Assembly: GCA_009924725.1 (NCBI GenBank)
Contig: RFRA01000004.1
Span: 1-15,960 of the forward strand
Reading direction: 5' to 3'
From: Actinomycetota bacterium
GTDB taxonomy: Bacteria; Actinomycetota; Actinomycetes; Nanopelagicales; Nanopelagicaceae
DNA length: 15,960 nt
Shown: piece after piece, positions 1-6,258 of the stretch
Layout of the letters: each line of letters begins with the position of its first letter
Position numbering within the stretch: the first letter of the stretch is position 1
Made by a program: the position numbers and the translations under genes
The notes under the pieces: generated by a model
Database searches by the model: none
What the model saw: the letters and a program-made list of their open reading frames with translations, nothing else
Told to the model about the DNA's origin: nothing

Positions 1-1041
1 GCGGTAACCCAATTACAAGTTGTTGGTCAGAACGCCGGCATTCCAGTGTTTGCGCCGCAGCCAGGTAATGGGGTTGGTAATCCAGTTGAAGTTGCGCGCG
101 AAGGTATTGCTTTTGCCAAAGCTAAATTACATAACATCGTAATTGTTGATACTGCTGGTCGTCTTGGTGTTGATGAAGAGTTAATGCAAGAAGCAAAAGA
201 TATTCGCGATGCAATTTCACCTAATGAAATTCTTTTTGTTGTCGATGCCATGACAGGCCAAGATGCAGTGCGAACTGCGCAAGCATTTCAAGATGGTGTT
301 GGTTTCGATGGGGTAGTGCTGACCAAGTTAGATGGTGATGCACGAGGTGGTGCTGCACTTTCAATCGTTACCCAAACTGGTAAGCCAATTATGTTTGCCT
401 CAACTGGTGAAAAATTAGCGGACTTCGATTTATTCCACCCTGATCGCATGGCTTCACGCATCTTGGGAATGGGAGATGTTGCAACTTTGGCCGAACAAGC
501 TAAGAAAGCATTTAGTGGCGAAGGCGCTGCGAAGATGGAAGAAAAGTTTGCACGTGGCGATGACTTCACACTCGAAGATTTCCTAGAGCAGATTTCAGCC
601 ATGTCGAAGATGGGCTCAATGGGCAAGATTTTGGGCATGTTGCCTGGCGCAGGTGCGATGAAGAAACAGATCGAAAATTTCGATGAATCCGAAATCGTGC
701 GCACCAAAGCAATCGTGCAGTCGATGACGCCAACTGAGCGCCGCGATCCCAAAGTTTTAAATGGTTCGCGTCGTGCTCGCATTGCAGCGGGTAGTGGTCG
801 CCAAGTATCTGAAGTTAATTCATTGGTTGAGCGATTTACTCAGGCCCAGAAAATGATGAAGCAGATGCGCAATGGCAAAGTTCCTGCAGGGCTGCCGGCT
901 GGAATGGGCTTGCCGCCGGGGGCAGCGATGCCACCGGGTTCCTTCGGGGGTATGAGCTCCCCAAAGAAGGGCAATCAGCCGCCCAAGAAGAAATCCCGCT
1001 CCGGAAACCCCGCTAAACGTGCGCTCGAAGAGCAGGGCTAG
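1..1041 (+). CDS. ffh: Signal recognition particle protein Ffh, 3' part (5' end outside window)
   Basis: Ffh is the GTPase of the signal recognition particle. It binds signal sequences and 4.5S RNA and delivers nascent membrane proteins to FtsY. The reading frame is open from base 1 (first codon GCG) to TAG at 1039-1041, giving 346 residues, so the N domain and P-loop lie off the left edge. The GTPase G3 motif DTAGR is at 148-162 and the G4 region TKLDGDARGG at 322-351. The methionine-rich M domain follows from about base 560 and carries the RNA-binding signature SRRARIAAGSG at 766-798. The tail after that is rich in Gly, Pro and Met and then Lys, is variable in the family, and is encoded by unusually GC-rich DNA. 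A GTG at 46 is only an internal codon. The identity is secure. Confidence 0.97.
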   Translation, partial: AVTQLQVVGQNAGIPVFAPQPGNGVGNPVEVAREGIAFAKAKLHNIVIVDTAGRLGVDEELMQEAKDIRDAISPNEILFVVDAMTGQDAVRTAQAFQDGVGFDGVVLTKLDGDARGGAALSIVTQTGKPIMFASTGEKLADFDLFHPDRMASRILGMGDVATLAEQAKKAFSGEGAAKMEEKFARGDDFTLEDFLEQISAMSKMGSMGKILGMLPGAGAMKKQIENFDESEIVRTKAIVQSMTPTERRDPKVLNGSRRARIAAGSGRQVSEVNSLVERFTQAQKMMKQMRNGKVPAGLPAGMGLPPGAAMPPGSFGGMSSPKKGNQPPKKKSRSGNPAKRALEEQG

Positions 1042-1207
1042 GCTCCCGCTCGATTTCGTATCTGAGCCTGAAACTGGCAAGATTAGCCCCCTGTGACGGG
1101 GCCCTCTATCCCCGGAACTTACCTAAGTCCAAAGCGCGTTCTTGATTAACTTCGCACCCCGCTGAAGCAAATTAAGCACGACATACATTTACAGGAGTAA
1201 TACTTAC
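1042..1207 (+). promoter_or_regulatory. GC-rich ffh-rpsP intergenic leader with small hairpins
   Basis: This 166-base stretch contains no credible gene. It holds an inverted repeat GCCCC/GGGGC (1086-1090 with 1098-1102, 7-base loop) and a second one, ACTTA-CC-TAAGT (1117-1128). The GGGG at 1098-1101 could instead pair with CCCC at 1110-1113, so two foldings exclude each other. No run of T follows, so neither is a clear intrinsic terminator. A leader for the rpsP operon, or the 3' end of the ffh transcript, is plausible. I could not assign a convincing promoter. Confidence 0.35.
1193..1197 (+). promoter_or_regulatory. Shine-Dalgarno AGGAG that fixes the TTG start of rpsP
   Basis: AGGAG lies 10 bases before TTG at 1208. 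No ATG or GTG in frame would give the canonical S16 N-terminus MATKIRL, so this site decides the non-ATG start. Confidence 0.8.
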
Positions 1208-1795
1208 TTGGCTACAAAAATTCGTTTAATGCGCATGGGCAAAATTCGTACCCCATTTTTCCGAATCGTTGTTACAGATGCTCGCAAAGCTCGCAACGGT
1301 CTTTCAATTGAAGAAATTGGTCGCTACGTTCCAGGACAAGAACCATCTCTAATTCAAGTTAACTCAGAGCGTGCTCAATACTGGTTAGGCGTCGGCGCAC
1401 AGCCATCAGCTGCAGTCGAAGCACTTCTAAAGGTGACTGGCGATTGGCAGAAGCACAAGGGACTTCCAGGAACCGAAGGAACACTTCGCGTCGCTGCTCC
1501 TAAGCCAGCTAAGAGCGTTGCTTACGAAGCCGCTGTTAAGCAAGCTATGGATGAACCAAAAGAAGGCGCCACAACATTAAAGAAGAAGGCGCAAGAAAAG
1601 CTTGCTGCAAAGGCAAACCCGGTCAGCGACGAAGCAATAGAGACTGTTGTTGTGACTCCTGTAGCAGAAGAGGTCGTTGCAGAGACACCAGCAGTTGAAG
1701 AAGTTGCTGAAGCGCCAGCTGAAGTTGCGACTCCGGAAGCAGTTACTGAAACTCCTGCTGCTGACGCTCCTGCTGCAGATGTGGCTGCTGAATAA
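1208..1795 (+). CDS. rpsP: 30S ribosomal protein S16 with long acidic C-terminal tail
   Basis: S16 binds 16S rRNA in the body of the small subunit and is needed for early assembly. The first 80 or so residues are a textbook S16 core, beginning MATKIRLMRMGKIRTPFFR and including DARKARNG (24-31) and IEEIGRYVPG (34-43). The protein is 195 residues, against about 80-90 for many bacterial S16 proteins. The extra part has a Lys/Ala-rich stretch (about 97-138) and then a low-complexity tail of Ala, Glu, Val and Pro (about 143-195). Such tails are common in actinobacterial S16, so this looks real and not a frameshift. Start is TTG with a good ribosome site. TAA is followed two bases later by the next ATG, so translational coupling is likely. 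Confidence 0.97.
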   Translation: MATKIRLMRMGKIRTPFFRIVVTDARKARNGLSIEEIGRYVPGQEPSLIQVNSERAQYWLGVGAQPSAAVEALLKVTGDWQKHKGLPGTEGTLRVAAPKPAKSVAYEAAVKQAMDEPKEGATTLKKKAQEKLAAKANPVSDEAIETVVVTPVAEEVVAETPAVEEVAEAPAEVATPEAVTETPAADAPAADVAAE

Positions 1796-1797
1796 AA

Positions 1798-2037
1798 ATG
1801 ATTGATGAAGCCCTAGAACATTTAGTTAAGGGAATCGTTGATTCACCCGAAGATGTAGTCGTTAAGGAAAAAACTCACCGACGTGGAACCACACTTGAGG
1901 TTCGAGTTAATCCAGAAGATATCGGCAAAGTAATTGGTCGCAACGGCCGCACTGCAAAGGCACTTCGTACCGTCGTCAGCGCGCTCGCAGGTCGCACAAT
2001 TCGTGTTGATCTGGTTGAAGCTGACGAGGTTCGTTAA
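1798..2037 (+). CDS. khpA: KH-domain RNA-binding protein KhpA
   Basis: A small 79-residue protein consisting of one KH domain. The RNA-binding GxxG loop is visible as IGRNGRTAKAL at about residues 46-56. KhpA proteins bind RNA broadly, often with the Jag/KhpB partner, and in Gram-positive bacteria affect cell division and elongation. The gene between rpsP and rimM is the classical actinobacterial and firmicute position. Its ATG lies two bases after the rpsP stop and no clear Shine-Dalgarno is seen, which points to translational coupling with rpsP. Its exact role in this organism is not shown by the sequence. Confidence 0.92.
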   Translation: MIDEALEHLVKGIVDSPEDVVVKEKTHRRGTTLEVRVNPEDIGKVIGRNGRTAKALRTVVSALAGRTIRVDLVEADEVR

Positions 2038-2059
2038 CCCTTTATTTAAGCCGCTCATA

Positions 2060-2563
2060 ATGCGTTTACTCGTGGGCCGCATCGGCAAGGCGCACGGAAT
2101 TCTGGGTGAAGCCACAATCGAAGTTCGAACTGATGATGCTGCAACCCGGTTTGCAATGGGCGCAGTTGTTGAAACCGATAGCGGTAATTCTTTAACTGTT
2201 GGCTCAGTGCGAGTGCATAACGGCATTCTATTACTTGGCTTTGAAGGCATCTCATCTCGAAATGACATTGAGGCGTTACGCGACACTTTGCTTTATGCCG
2301 ATGTTGATATTGATGCACCCGGTGAAGATGAAGACGATTATCACGTTCTGCAGTTAATTGGCTGCACTGCCAATCTAGAAGATGGCAGCAAGTTCGGTGA
2401 AGTAAGCGATGTGCTGAATTTGCCCGGTCAAGACGTACTTGTGATTAAAGCTGAAAAAGGCGAAGTCTTAGTTCCTTTCGTGCATCAGTTAGTTCCAGTT
2501 GTTGATATCAAGAGCAAAATCGTCGTAGTTATTCCACCAATTATTTCGGGAGAGATGAAATGA
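2060..2563 (+). CDS. rimM: Ribosome maturation factor RimM
   Basis: RimM helps mature the 30S head and binds ribosomal protein S19. The protein is 167 residues in the usual two parts: an N-terminal RimM barrel opening MRLLVGRIGKAHGILGE, and a C-terminal PRC-barrel (about residues 90-167) with the DYHVLQLIGC segment at its start. I chose ATG 2060 because the family begins directly with this motif. The frame stays open upstream to 1934, but that part overlaps khpA and shows no homology. The gap after khpA is 22 bases and there is no strong Shine-Dalgarno. Its last codons overlap the trmD start by four bases (ATGA). Confidence 0.94.
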   Translation: MRLLVGRIGKAHGILGEATIEVRTDDAATRFAMGAVVETDSGNSLTVGSVRVHNGILLLGFEGISSRNDIEALRDTLLYADVDIDAPGEDEDDYHVLQLIGCTANLEDGSKFGEVSDVLNLPGQDVLVIKAEKGEVLVPFVHQLVPVVDIKSKIVVVIPPIISGEMK

Positions 2564-3243
2564 AAATTGATGTCATCTCAATTTTTCCAGAATATTTAGC
2601 GCCACTTGAGCTTTCATTATTAGGTAAGGCGCAAGACAAAGGCTTACTTGAAATAAACGTTCATGATTTACGTGCGCACACCAACGACAACCATCACAGC
2701 GTTGATGACACCCCTTACGGTGGCGGCGCTGGCATGGTTATGAAAGCAGAAATCTGGGGCCACGCGTTAGATAGTTTGATTACCGAAAACTGCGATCTAA
2801 TTATTCTCACCCCGGGTGGTAAACGCTTTAACCAACGAATGGCTGAGGAATTTTCAACAAAGTCTCATCTACTTTTTGCTTGCGGGCGATACGAGGGAAT
2901 TGACGATCGAGTTCGCCAACATTATTCAACGACCACCTATCGCGATCGCGGTATCCGAGTTCACGAAATTTCAATTGGTGATTACGTATTAGGCGGCGGC
3001 GAAGTTGCCTCGATGGTGATTATTGAAGCAGTAACGCGCTTGATCCCAGGAGTATTGGGTAATCCAGCATCAATCGTTGAAGAGTCACATATGTCTGAAG
3101 GTTTCGTGGAATATCCTTCATTTACCAAACCAGCAAACTGGCGGGACATTGAAGTGCCTGATGTATTGCTATCAGGCAATCACGCCGCAATCGCTAAATG
3201 GCGTAGTGAAGCAGCACACAAGCGTGCTCAAGATAATCTCTAA
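2560..3243 (+). CDS. trmD: tRNA (guanine-N1)-methyltransferase TrmD
   Basis: TrmD methylates N1 of G37 in tRNAs with G36, using S-adenosylmethionine in a trefoil-knot (SPOUT) fold, and prevents +1 frameshifting. The 227 residues include DDTPYGGGAGMVMK (49-62), LTPGGKRF (83-90), CGRYEGID (107-114) and SIGDYVLGGGE (137-147), which build the knot and dimer interface, then LLSGNHAAIAKWR near the C-terminus. Where E. coli and mycobacterial TrmD have the proposed catalytic Asp (Asp169, in EDS or DDS), this protein reads EES at about 173-175. The loop after it is shorter than in the mycobacterial form. GGGAGAG at 2548-2554 is a good ribosome site. rplS, the usual next gene, is absent. Confidence 0.96.
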   Translation: MKIDVISIFPEYLAPLELSLLGKAQDKGLLEINVHDLRAHTNDNHHSVDDTPYGGGAGMVMKAEIWGHALDSLITENCDLIILTPGGKRFNQRMAEEFSTKSHLLFACGRYEGIDDRVRQHYSTTTYRDRGIRVHEISIGDYVLGGGEVASMVIIEAVTRLIPGVLGNPASIVEESHMSEGFVEYPSFTKPANWRDIEVPDVLLSGNHAAIAKWRSEAAHKRAQDNL

Positions 3244-3265
3244 TTAACTCAACACTTACTTTCTA

Positions 3266-3275
3266 ACTCGCGAGT
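3266..3275. promoter_or_regulatory. 10-bp perfect palindrome upstream of the desaturase gene
   Basis: ACTCGCGAGT is its own reverse complement. It lies in the 59-base gap between trmD and the desaturase. A perfect palindrome of this kind is a candidate dimeric repressor site, but no bound regulator is known from the sequence. Confidence 0.35.
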
Positions 3276-3284
3276 ATGTATTTT

Positions 3285-3299
3285 GCAACGTACCGTTGC
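3285..3299. promoter_or_regulatory. Inverted repeat just before the desaturase start
   Basis: GCAACG-TAC-CGTTGC is a perfect 6-bp inverted repeat with a 3-base centre. It ends three bases before ATG 3303 and contains TACCGT (3291-3296), a possible -10 element (TANNNT) for a leaderless message. Either a repressor site over the -10, or an RNA hairpin that hides the start, could follow. Neither is proven. Confidence 0.4.
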
Positions 3300-3302
3300 G
3301 CC

Positions 3303-4271
3303 ATGACGAGTTTTGATCCAGCAATTCAGATGCGATTAATTCGCGATCTAGAACCAGCAGTAGCCGTCGAACTCGAGCGACATTTAAAGATTCAAAAAGA
3401 CTGGTATCCGCACGATTATGTCCCGTGGTCAGAAGGTCGCAACTTTGCCGGGCCGTTAAATGGCGATGCTTGGGAAGCTAAAGATTCGAAACTTTCACCA
3501 ATTGCCCAAGATTCACTGGTCTTGAATTTGTTAACTGAAGATAATTTGCCGAGTTATCACACTGAGATCGCAATTGCGATGGGCCGTGATGGTGCATGGG
3601 GTACTTGGATCGAGCGTTGGACTGCTGAAGAAAATCGCCACGGAATTGTAATGCGCGATTACTTGATGGCAACACGTGGTGTTGACCCTTATGAACTTGA
3701 AGATCTACGCATGGCACATATGTCAGTTGGCTATCAAAAGCCTTATGAGAACGACATGTTGCATACCGTTGCCTATGTTTCGTTCCAAGAGTTAGCTACT
3801 CGTATTTCTCATCGCAACACTGGACTCATTTCTGATGATCCAATTTGCGAAGGTATGTTGCAACGAGTTGCCCTCGATGAAAATCTACATATGATTTTTT
3901 ATCGCAACCTGCTTGGCGCAGCTCTTGATCTAGAACCTAATGCCGCAATGAGAGCCATTACAGATGTAGTAACTAATTTTGATATGCCTGGTGCGGGTAT
4001 GCCAGGTTTTGCGCGTAAATCTGTCGGTATTGCACTAGCTGGCATCTATGACATGCAGCAGCACCTCGAAGATGTAATTGCGCCAGTACTTAGAGCTTGG
4101 AACGTCTTCGGTCGTGAAGATCTATCGGGAGATGGCCAAGCCGCTCGTGAAGAACTAAGTGCATTCCTGGCGGAGGCGACTACCGAATCTGATCGCTTTA
4201 ATGAAAAGCGCGAGAAGCACTTTGAACGTTTAATTGCCCGTGGCCAAGAACCAATTCGCCTCAAAAAGTAG
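3303..4271 (+). CDS. Acyl-ACP desaturase, soluble di-iron (DesA type)
   Basis: This soluble desaturase would introduce a double bond into an acyl chain carried on acyl carrier protein, using O2 and electrons from ferredoxin or a similar carrier. All six di-iron ligands of the plant stearoyl-ACP desaturase family have counterparts, counting from ATG 3303: Glu79 (TEDNLPSY), Glu110 and His113 (EENRH), Glu163 (FQELATRISHRNTG), Glu193 and His196 (DENLH). The protein is 322 residues and has no membrane segment. An upstream in-frame ATG at 3276 would add nine residues with no family match, and it lies in a palindrome-rich region, so I prefer 3303. The closest named relatives I can think of are mycobacterial DesA1 and DesA2. 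It probably tunes membrane lipid unsaturation. No redox partner is encoded nearby, and no link to the amine genes is evident. Confidence 0.9.
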   Translation: MTSFDPAIQMRLIRDLEPAVAVELERHLKIQKDWYPHDYVPWSEGRNFAGPLNGDAWEAKDSKLSPIAQDSLVLNLLTEDNLPSYHTEIAIAMGRDGAWGTWIERWTAEENRHGIVMRDYLMATRGVDPYELEDLRMAHMSVGYQKPYENDMLHTVAYVSFQELATRISHRNTGLISDDPICEGMLQRVALDENLHMIFYRNLLGAALDLEPNAAMRAITDVVTNFDMPGAGMPGFARKSVGIALAGIYDMQQHLEDVIAPVLRAWNVFGREDLSGDGQAAREELSAFLAEATTESDRFNEKREKHFERLIARGQEPIRLKK

Positions 4272-4278
4272 TCACAGA

Positions 4279-4284
4279 TAGAAT
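4279..4284 (+). promoter_or_regulatory. Candidate -10 box (TAGAAT) for a leaderless message
   Basis: TAGAAT matches TATAAT at 5 of 6 positions and ends six bases before the ATG at 4291, which has no Shine-Dalgarno. Transcription would start at or next to the A of the start codon. Leaderless messages of this layout are common in actinobacteria. The -35 region is weak. Confidence 0.4.
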
Positions 4285-4290
4285 TTTCTT

Positions 4291-5025
4291 ATGACTAAAC
4301 GCGTACTCTTTATTGAGCACGATCATGCATCTGAAGCTGGTCCAATCTCACAAAGATTTGCTGAACTTGGCTTTGAAATCAATCGATTTCTAATTGTTGA
4401 TGAAGCTAATTACTTAACACCTAACGTCACGGTGGAATGGCCTAACCTGCTTGAGTATGACGTATTGGTTGTAATGGGCGCACCATGGGGTGCTTGGGAA
4501 GATTCACGAATCGGAAATTGGTTAATTCCGGAAATGACGAAAGTTCTTGAAGCACATAATGCTGGAATTCCAATTCTAGGAATTTGTTTTGGTGGCCAAC
4601 TTATGGCTCGCGTTTTGGGTGGGTCAGTAGCCAGAGCGCCAAAAGCTGAACTTGGTTGGTATGAAATTCAAAGCGATGAAAGGTCTTTGATTGAGAACGG
4701 ACCTTGGTTTCAATATCACTGGGATCGTTGGCAGTTGCCGGCAAAAGCGATTGAAATCGCTCGTACTGAAATTGCATCACAAGCTTTCACTTATGGGCGA
4801 ACCTTGGGTCTGCAATTCCACCCAGAAATTGATTCTCATGTACTCGATCTTTGGCTCGCCATGGAAGGTGGATGCGTTGAAGTTGAGTCCGAGGGCGTGG
4901 CAGTTTCCGAATTGAGAGCACAAACGAAGGCAATTGAGCCAGAGTCTAATCAACGCGGTTTTGAACTCGTCGATCGTTTCCTAAGTAAAGTGTCTAGCGC
5001 TGAAGTGATACCTTATTCTTCATAG
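4291..5025 (+). CDS. Class I glutamine amidotransferase-like gamma-glutamyl hydrolase (predicted)
   Basis: A stand-alone class I (triad) glutamine amidotransferase domain of 244 residues. The nucleophile Cys99 sits in GICFGGQ, and the His177 and Glu179 pair sits in LGLQFHPEI, so the catalytic triad is complete. The segment ELGWYEI (120-126) and the YHWDRWQLP stretch (142-150) are typical of GMP-synthase-like stand-alone members. There is no synthetase partner domain, so the enzyme probably acts as a hydrolase on a gamma-glutamyl amide. PuuD, which splits gamma-glutamyl-GABA in E. coli, is a family precedent. The neighbouring ligase and dehydrogenases support the idea that it releases glutamate at the end of the pathway. 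The start is ATG without a Shine-Dalgarno. Generic GMP-synthase-like annotation would be an alternative. Confidence 0.75.
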   Translation: MTKRVLFIEHDHASEAGPISQRFAELGFEINRFLIVDEANYLTPNVTVEWPNLLEYDVLVVMGAPWGAWEDSRIGNWLIPEMTKVLEAHNAGIPILGICFGGQLMARVLGGSVARAPKAELGWYEIQSDERSLIENGPWFQYHWDRWQLPAKAIEIARTEIASQAFTYGRTLGLQFHPEIDSHVLDLWLAMEGGCVEVESEGVAVSELRAQTKAIEPESNQRGFELVDRFLSKVSSAEVIPYSS

Positions 5026-5063
5026 TTTATGTTTGATTTTTCAAAGCGATATTCGAATTTAGT

Positions 5064-5070
5064 GGGGGAG
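5064..5070 (+). promoter_or_regulatory. Strong Shine-Dalgarno GGGGGAG fixing a GTG start
   Basis: GGGGGAG is five bases before GTG 5076 and decides the non-ATG start of the alcohol dehydrogenase. The protein then begins MNISTAFNNHLPVKVRFGEG, with the usual N-terminal strand of the family. Confidence 0.75.
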
Positions 5071-5075
5071 CCACA

Positions 5076-6254
5076 GTGAACATTAGTACAGCCTTTAATA
5101 ATCACTTGCCTGTAAAAGTTCGCTTTGGTGAGGGCATTGCTAATACGCTGCCGGATGTAATAACTGAGTTAGGTGCGCAGAATGTCTTCCTTATGGTTGA
5201 TGCTGGGATTGAAAAATTTAATCCAGCTGCGAAGTCTGTTATTGATCACCTTGTCACTGTCTCTGGCCTGACCGTTACAGTTTTTGAAAAGCCAGCTGGC
5301 GAGCCAACCATTGAGATGGTCGATGATGCGACTAGTGCACTTAAGGCATCGGGTGCGCAGACTCTGATTGCTCTAGGTGGTGGCTCCGTCATTGATACTG
5401 CAAAGGCTGCACGTTTGTGCGCACAACTGAATTGCACTTTTCGCGAATTCCAAAGTAAGGCACCAAATTACCCAGTCCCAGTTATTTCGCTGATTGCTAT
5501 GCCAACATCAGCTGGAACTGGTTCCGAAGTTTCTGGTGGATCTGTGATTTCTGATCCTGAAGCTGGGTTGAAAACCGGAATTGCTAATGGAAACCTACGC
5601 GCACAAGTTGCGTTAGTTGATCCAGTTCTTACTTACAGCATGCCACCAACCATGACCGCTAATACTGGTATCGATGCGTTAGCTCAAGCAATTGCTGGAA
5701 TTATTGCTAAGTGTTCGACGCCGATAGGGGATGCAATCGGTTATGAAGCTGTTCATATGATGTCTAATGCACTGGTGGCCGCATATAAAGATGGCAACGA
5801 TAAAGCAGCTCGTTCTGCGATGTCAGCTGGCAGCATGATGGCTGGTTTAACTATGAATATTTCAGATTGCACGGCAGAACATTCATTAGGTCAAGCAATT
5901 GGTGGCTTAAAGCATGTTCCTCATGGCCTAACAATCGGATTAGTGCTCGTCGAAACCTTAACTCGTGAAGCAAAGGTCGTTCCAGCAAAAATGGAGCGGG
6001 TAGCAGATGCCATGGGTGTTCCAGCCGATGGCACATCAGATGGCTCCCGCGCAGTTAAAGCGGTTCGCAAGATGCTGGCAGATCTCGATTTTCCAGTGCT
6101 CTCTAGCATTGGCATTACTCAATCAGATATTGAGTTGCTCTCTGATAACGCAATGAATGATTACTTCATCACTCAAGCACCAAAGCCTTGGAGCAAGGCC
6201 GAAGTTGTTGAAGCATTTACTGCTGCTTTAAATTTGACGAAGCGCAGCGCTTAA
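5076..6254 (+). CDS. Iron-containing (group III) alcohol dehydrogenase
   Basis: A 392-residue member of the Fe-ADH family. These NAD(P)-linked enzymes oxidise short alcohols or reduce aldehydes in the cytosol. The dinucleotide-binding motif GGGSVIDTAKA is at 101-111 and PTSAGTGSEVS at 143-153. Of the usual four metal ligands (Asp, His, His, His in FucO), Asp200, His269 and His283 are kept, but the second is Gln204 (DALAQ where the classical form has DALTH). The nearby His that is often conserved after the third ligand is also Gln (Gln273, in EHSLGQAIGG). Metal use may therefore differ from FucO. With the ligase and aldehyde dehydrogenase next door, oxidation of a gamma-glutamylated amino alcohol is the likely job. 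It starts at GTG, and its stop overlaps that of the convergent aldehyde dehydrogenase. Confidence 0.88.
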   Translation: MNISTAFNNHLPVKVRFGEGIANTLPDVITELGAQNVFLMVDAGIEKFNPAAKSVIDHLVTVSGLTVTVFEKPAGEPTIEMVDDATSALKASGAQTLIALGGGSVIDTAKAARLCAQLNCTFREFQSKAPNYPVPVISLIAMPTSAGTGSEVSGGSVISDPEAGLKTGIANGNLRAQVALVDPVLTYSMPPTMTANTGIDALAQAIAGIIAKCSTPIGDAIGYEAVHMMSNALVAAYKDGNDKAARSAMSAGSMMAGLTMNISDCTAEHSLGQAIGGLKHVPHGLTIGLVLVETLTREAKVVPAKMERVADAMGVPADGTSDGSRAVKAVRKMLADLDFPVLSSIGITQSDIELLSDNAMNDYFITQAPKPWSKAEVVEAFTAALNLTKRSA

Positions 6255-6258
6255 GCAG
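6240..6258. other. Nested palindromes over the convergent stop codons
   Basis: AAGCGC-A-GCGCTT (6240-6252) is a 13-base palindrome. It overlaps GCTTAAGC (6249-6256), which contains both stop codons. CTGCTT at 6223-6228 can also pair with AAGCAG at 6253-6258 as an outer stem. With no free DNA between the two convergent genes, this may act as a bidirectional transcription end. It lacks a T-run, so the call is tentative. Confidence 0.35.

Noticed and set aside
288..782. 164-codon open frame on the minus strand inside ffh
   Set aside because: It is the antisense shadow of a well-conserved Ffh region, with no ribosome site and a Ser/Ala-rich sequence without any domain.
1934..2059. N-terminal extension of RimM
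   Set aside because: The frame is open but overlaps khpA, and the family starts at the MRLLVGRIGKAHG motif.
3276..3302. Upstream ATG for the desaturase
   Set aside because: It adds nine residues without family match and lies within the palindromic region. ATG 3303 fits better.
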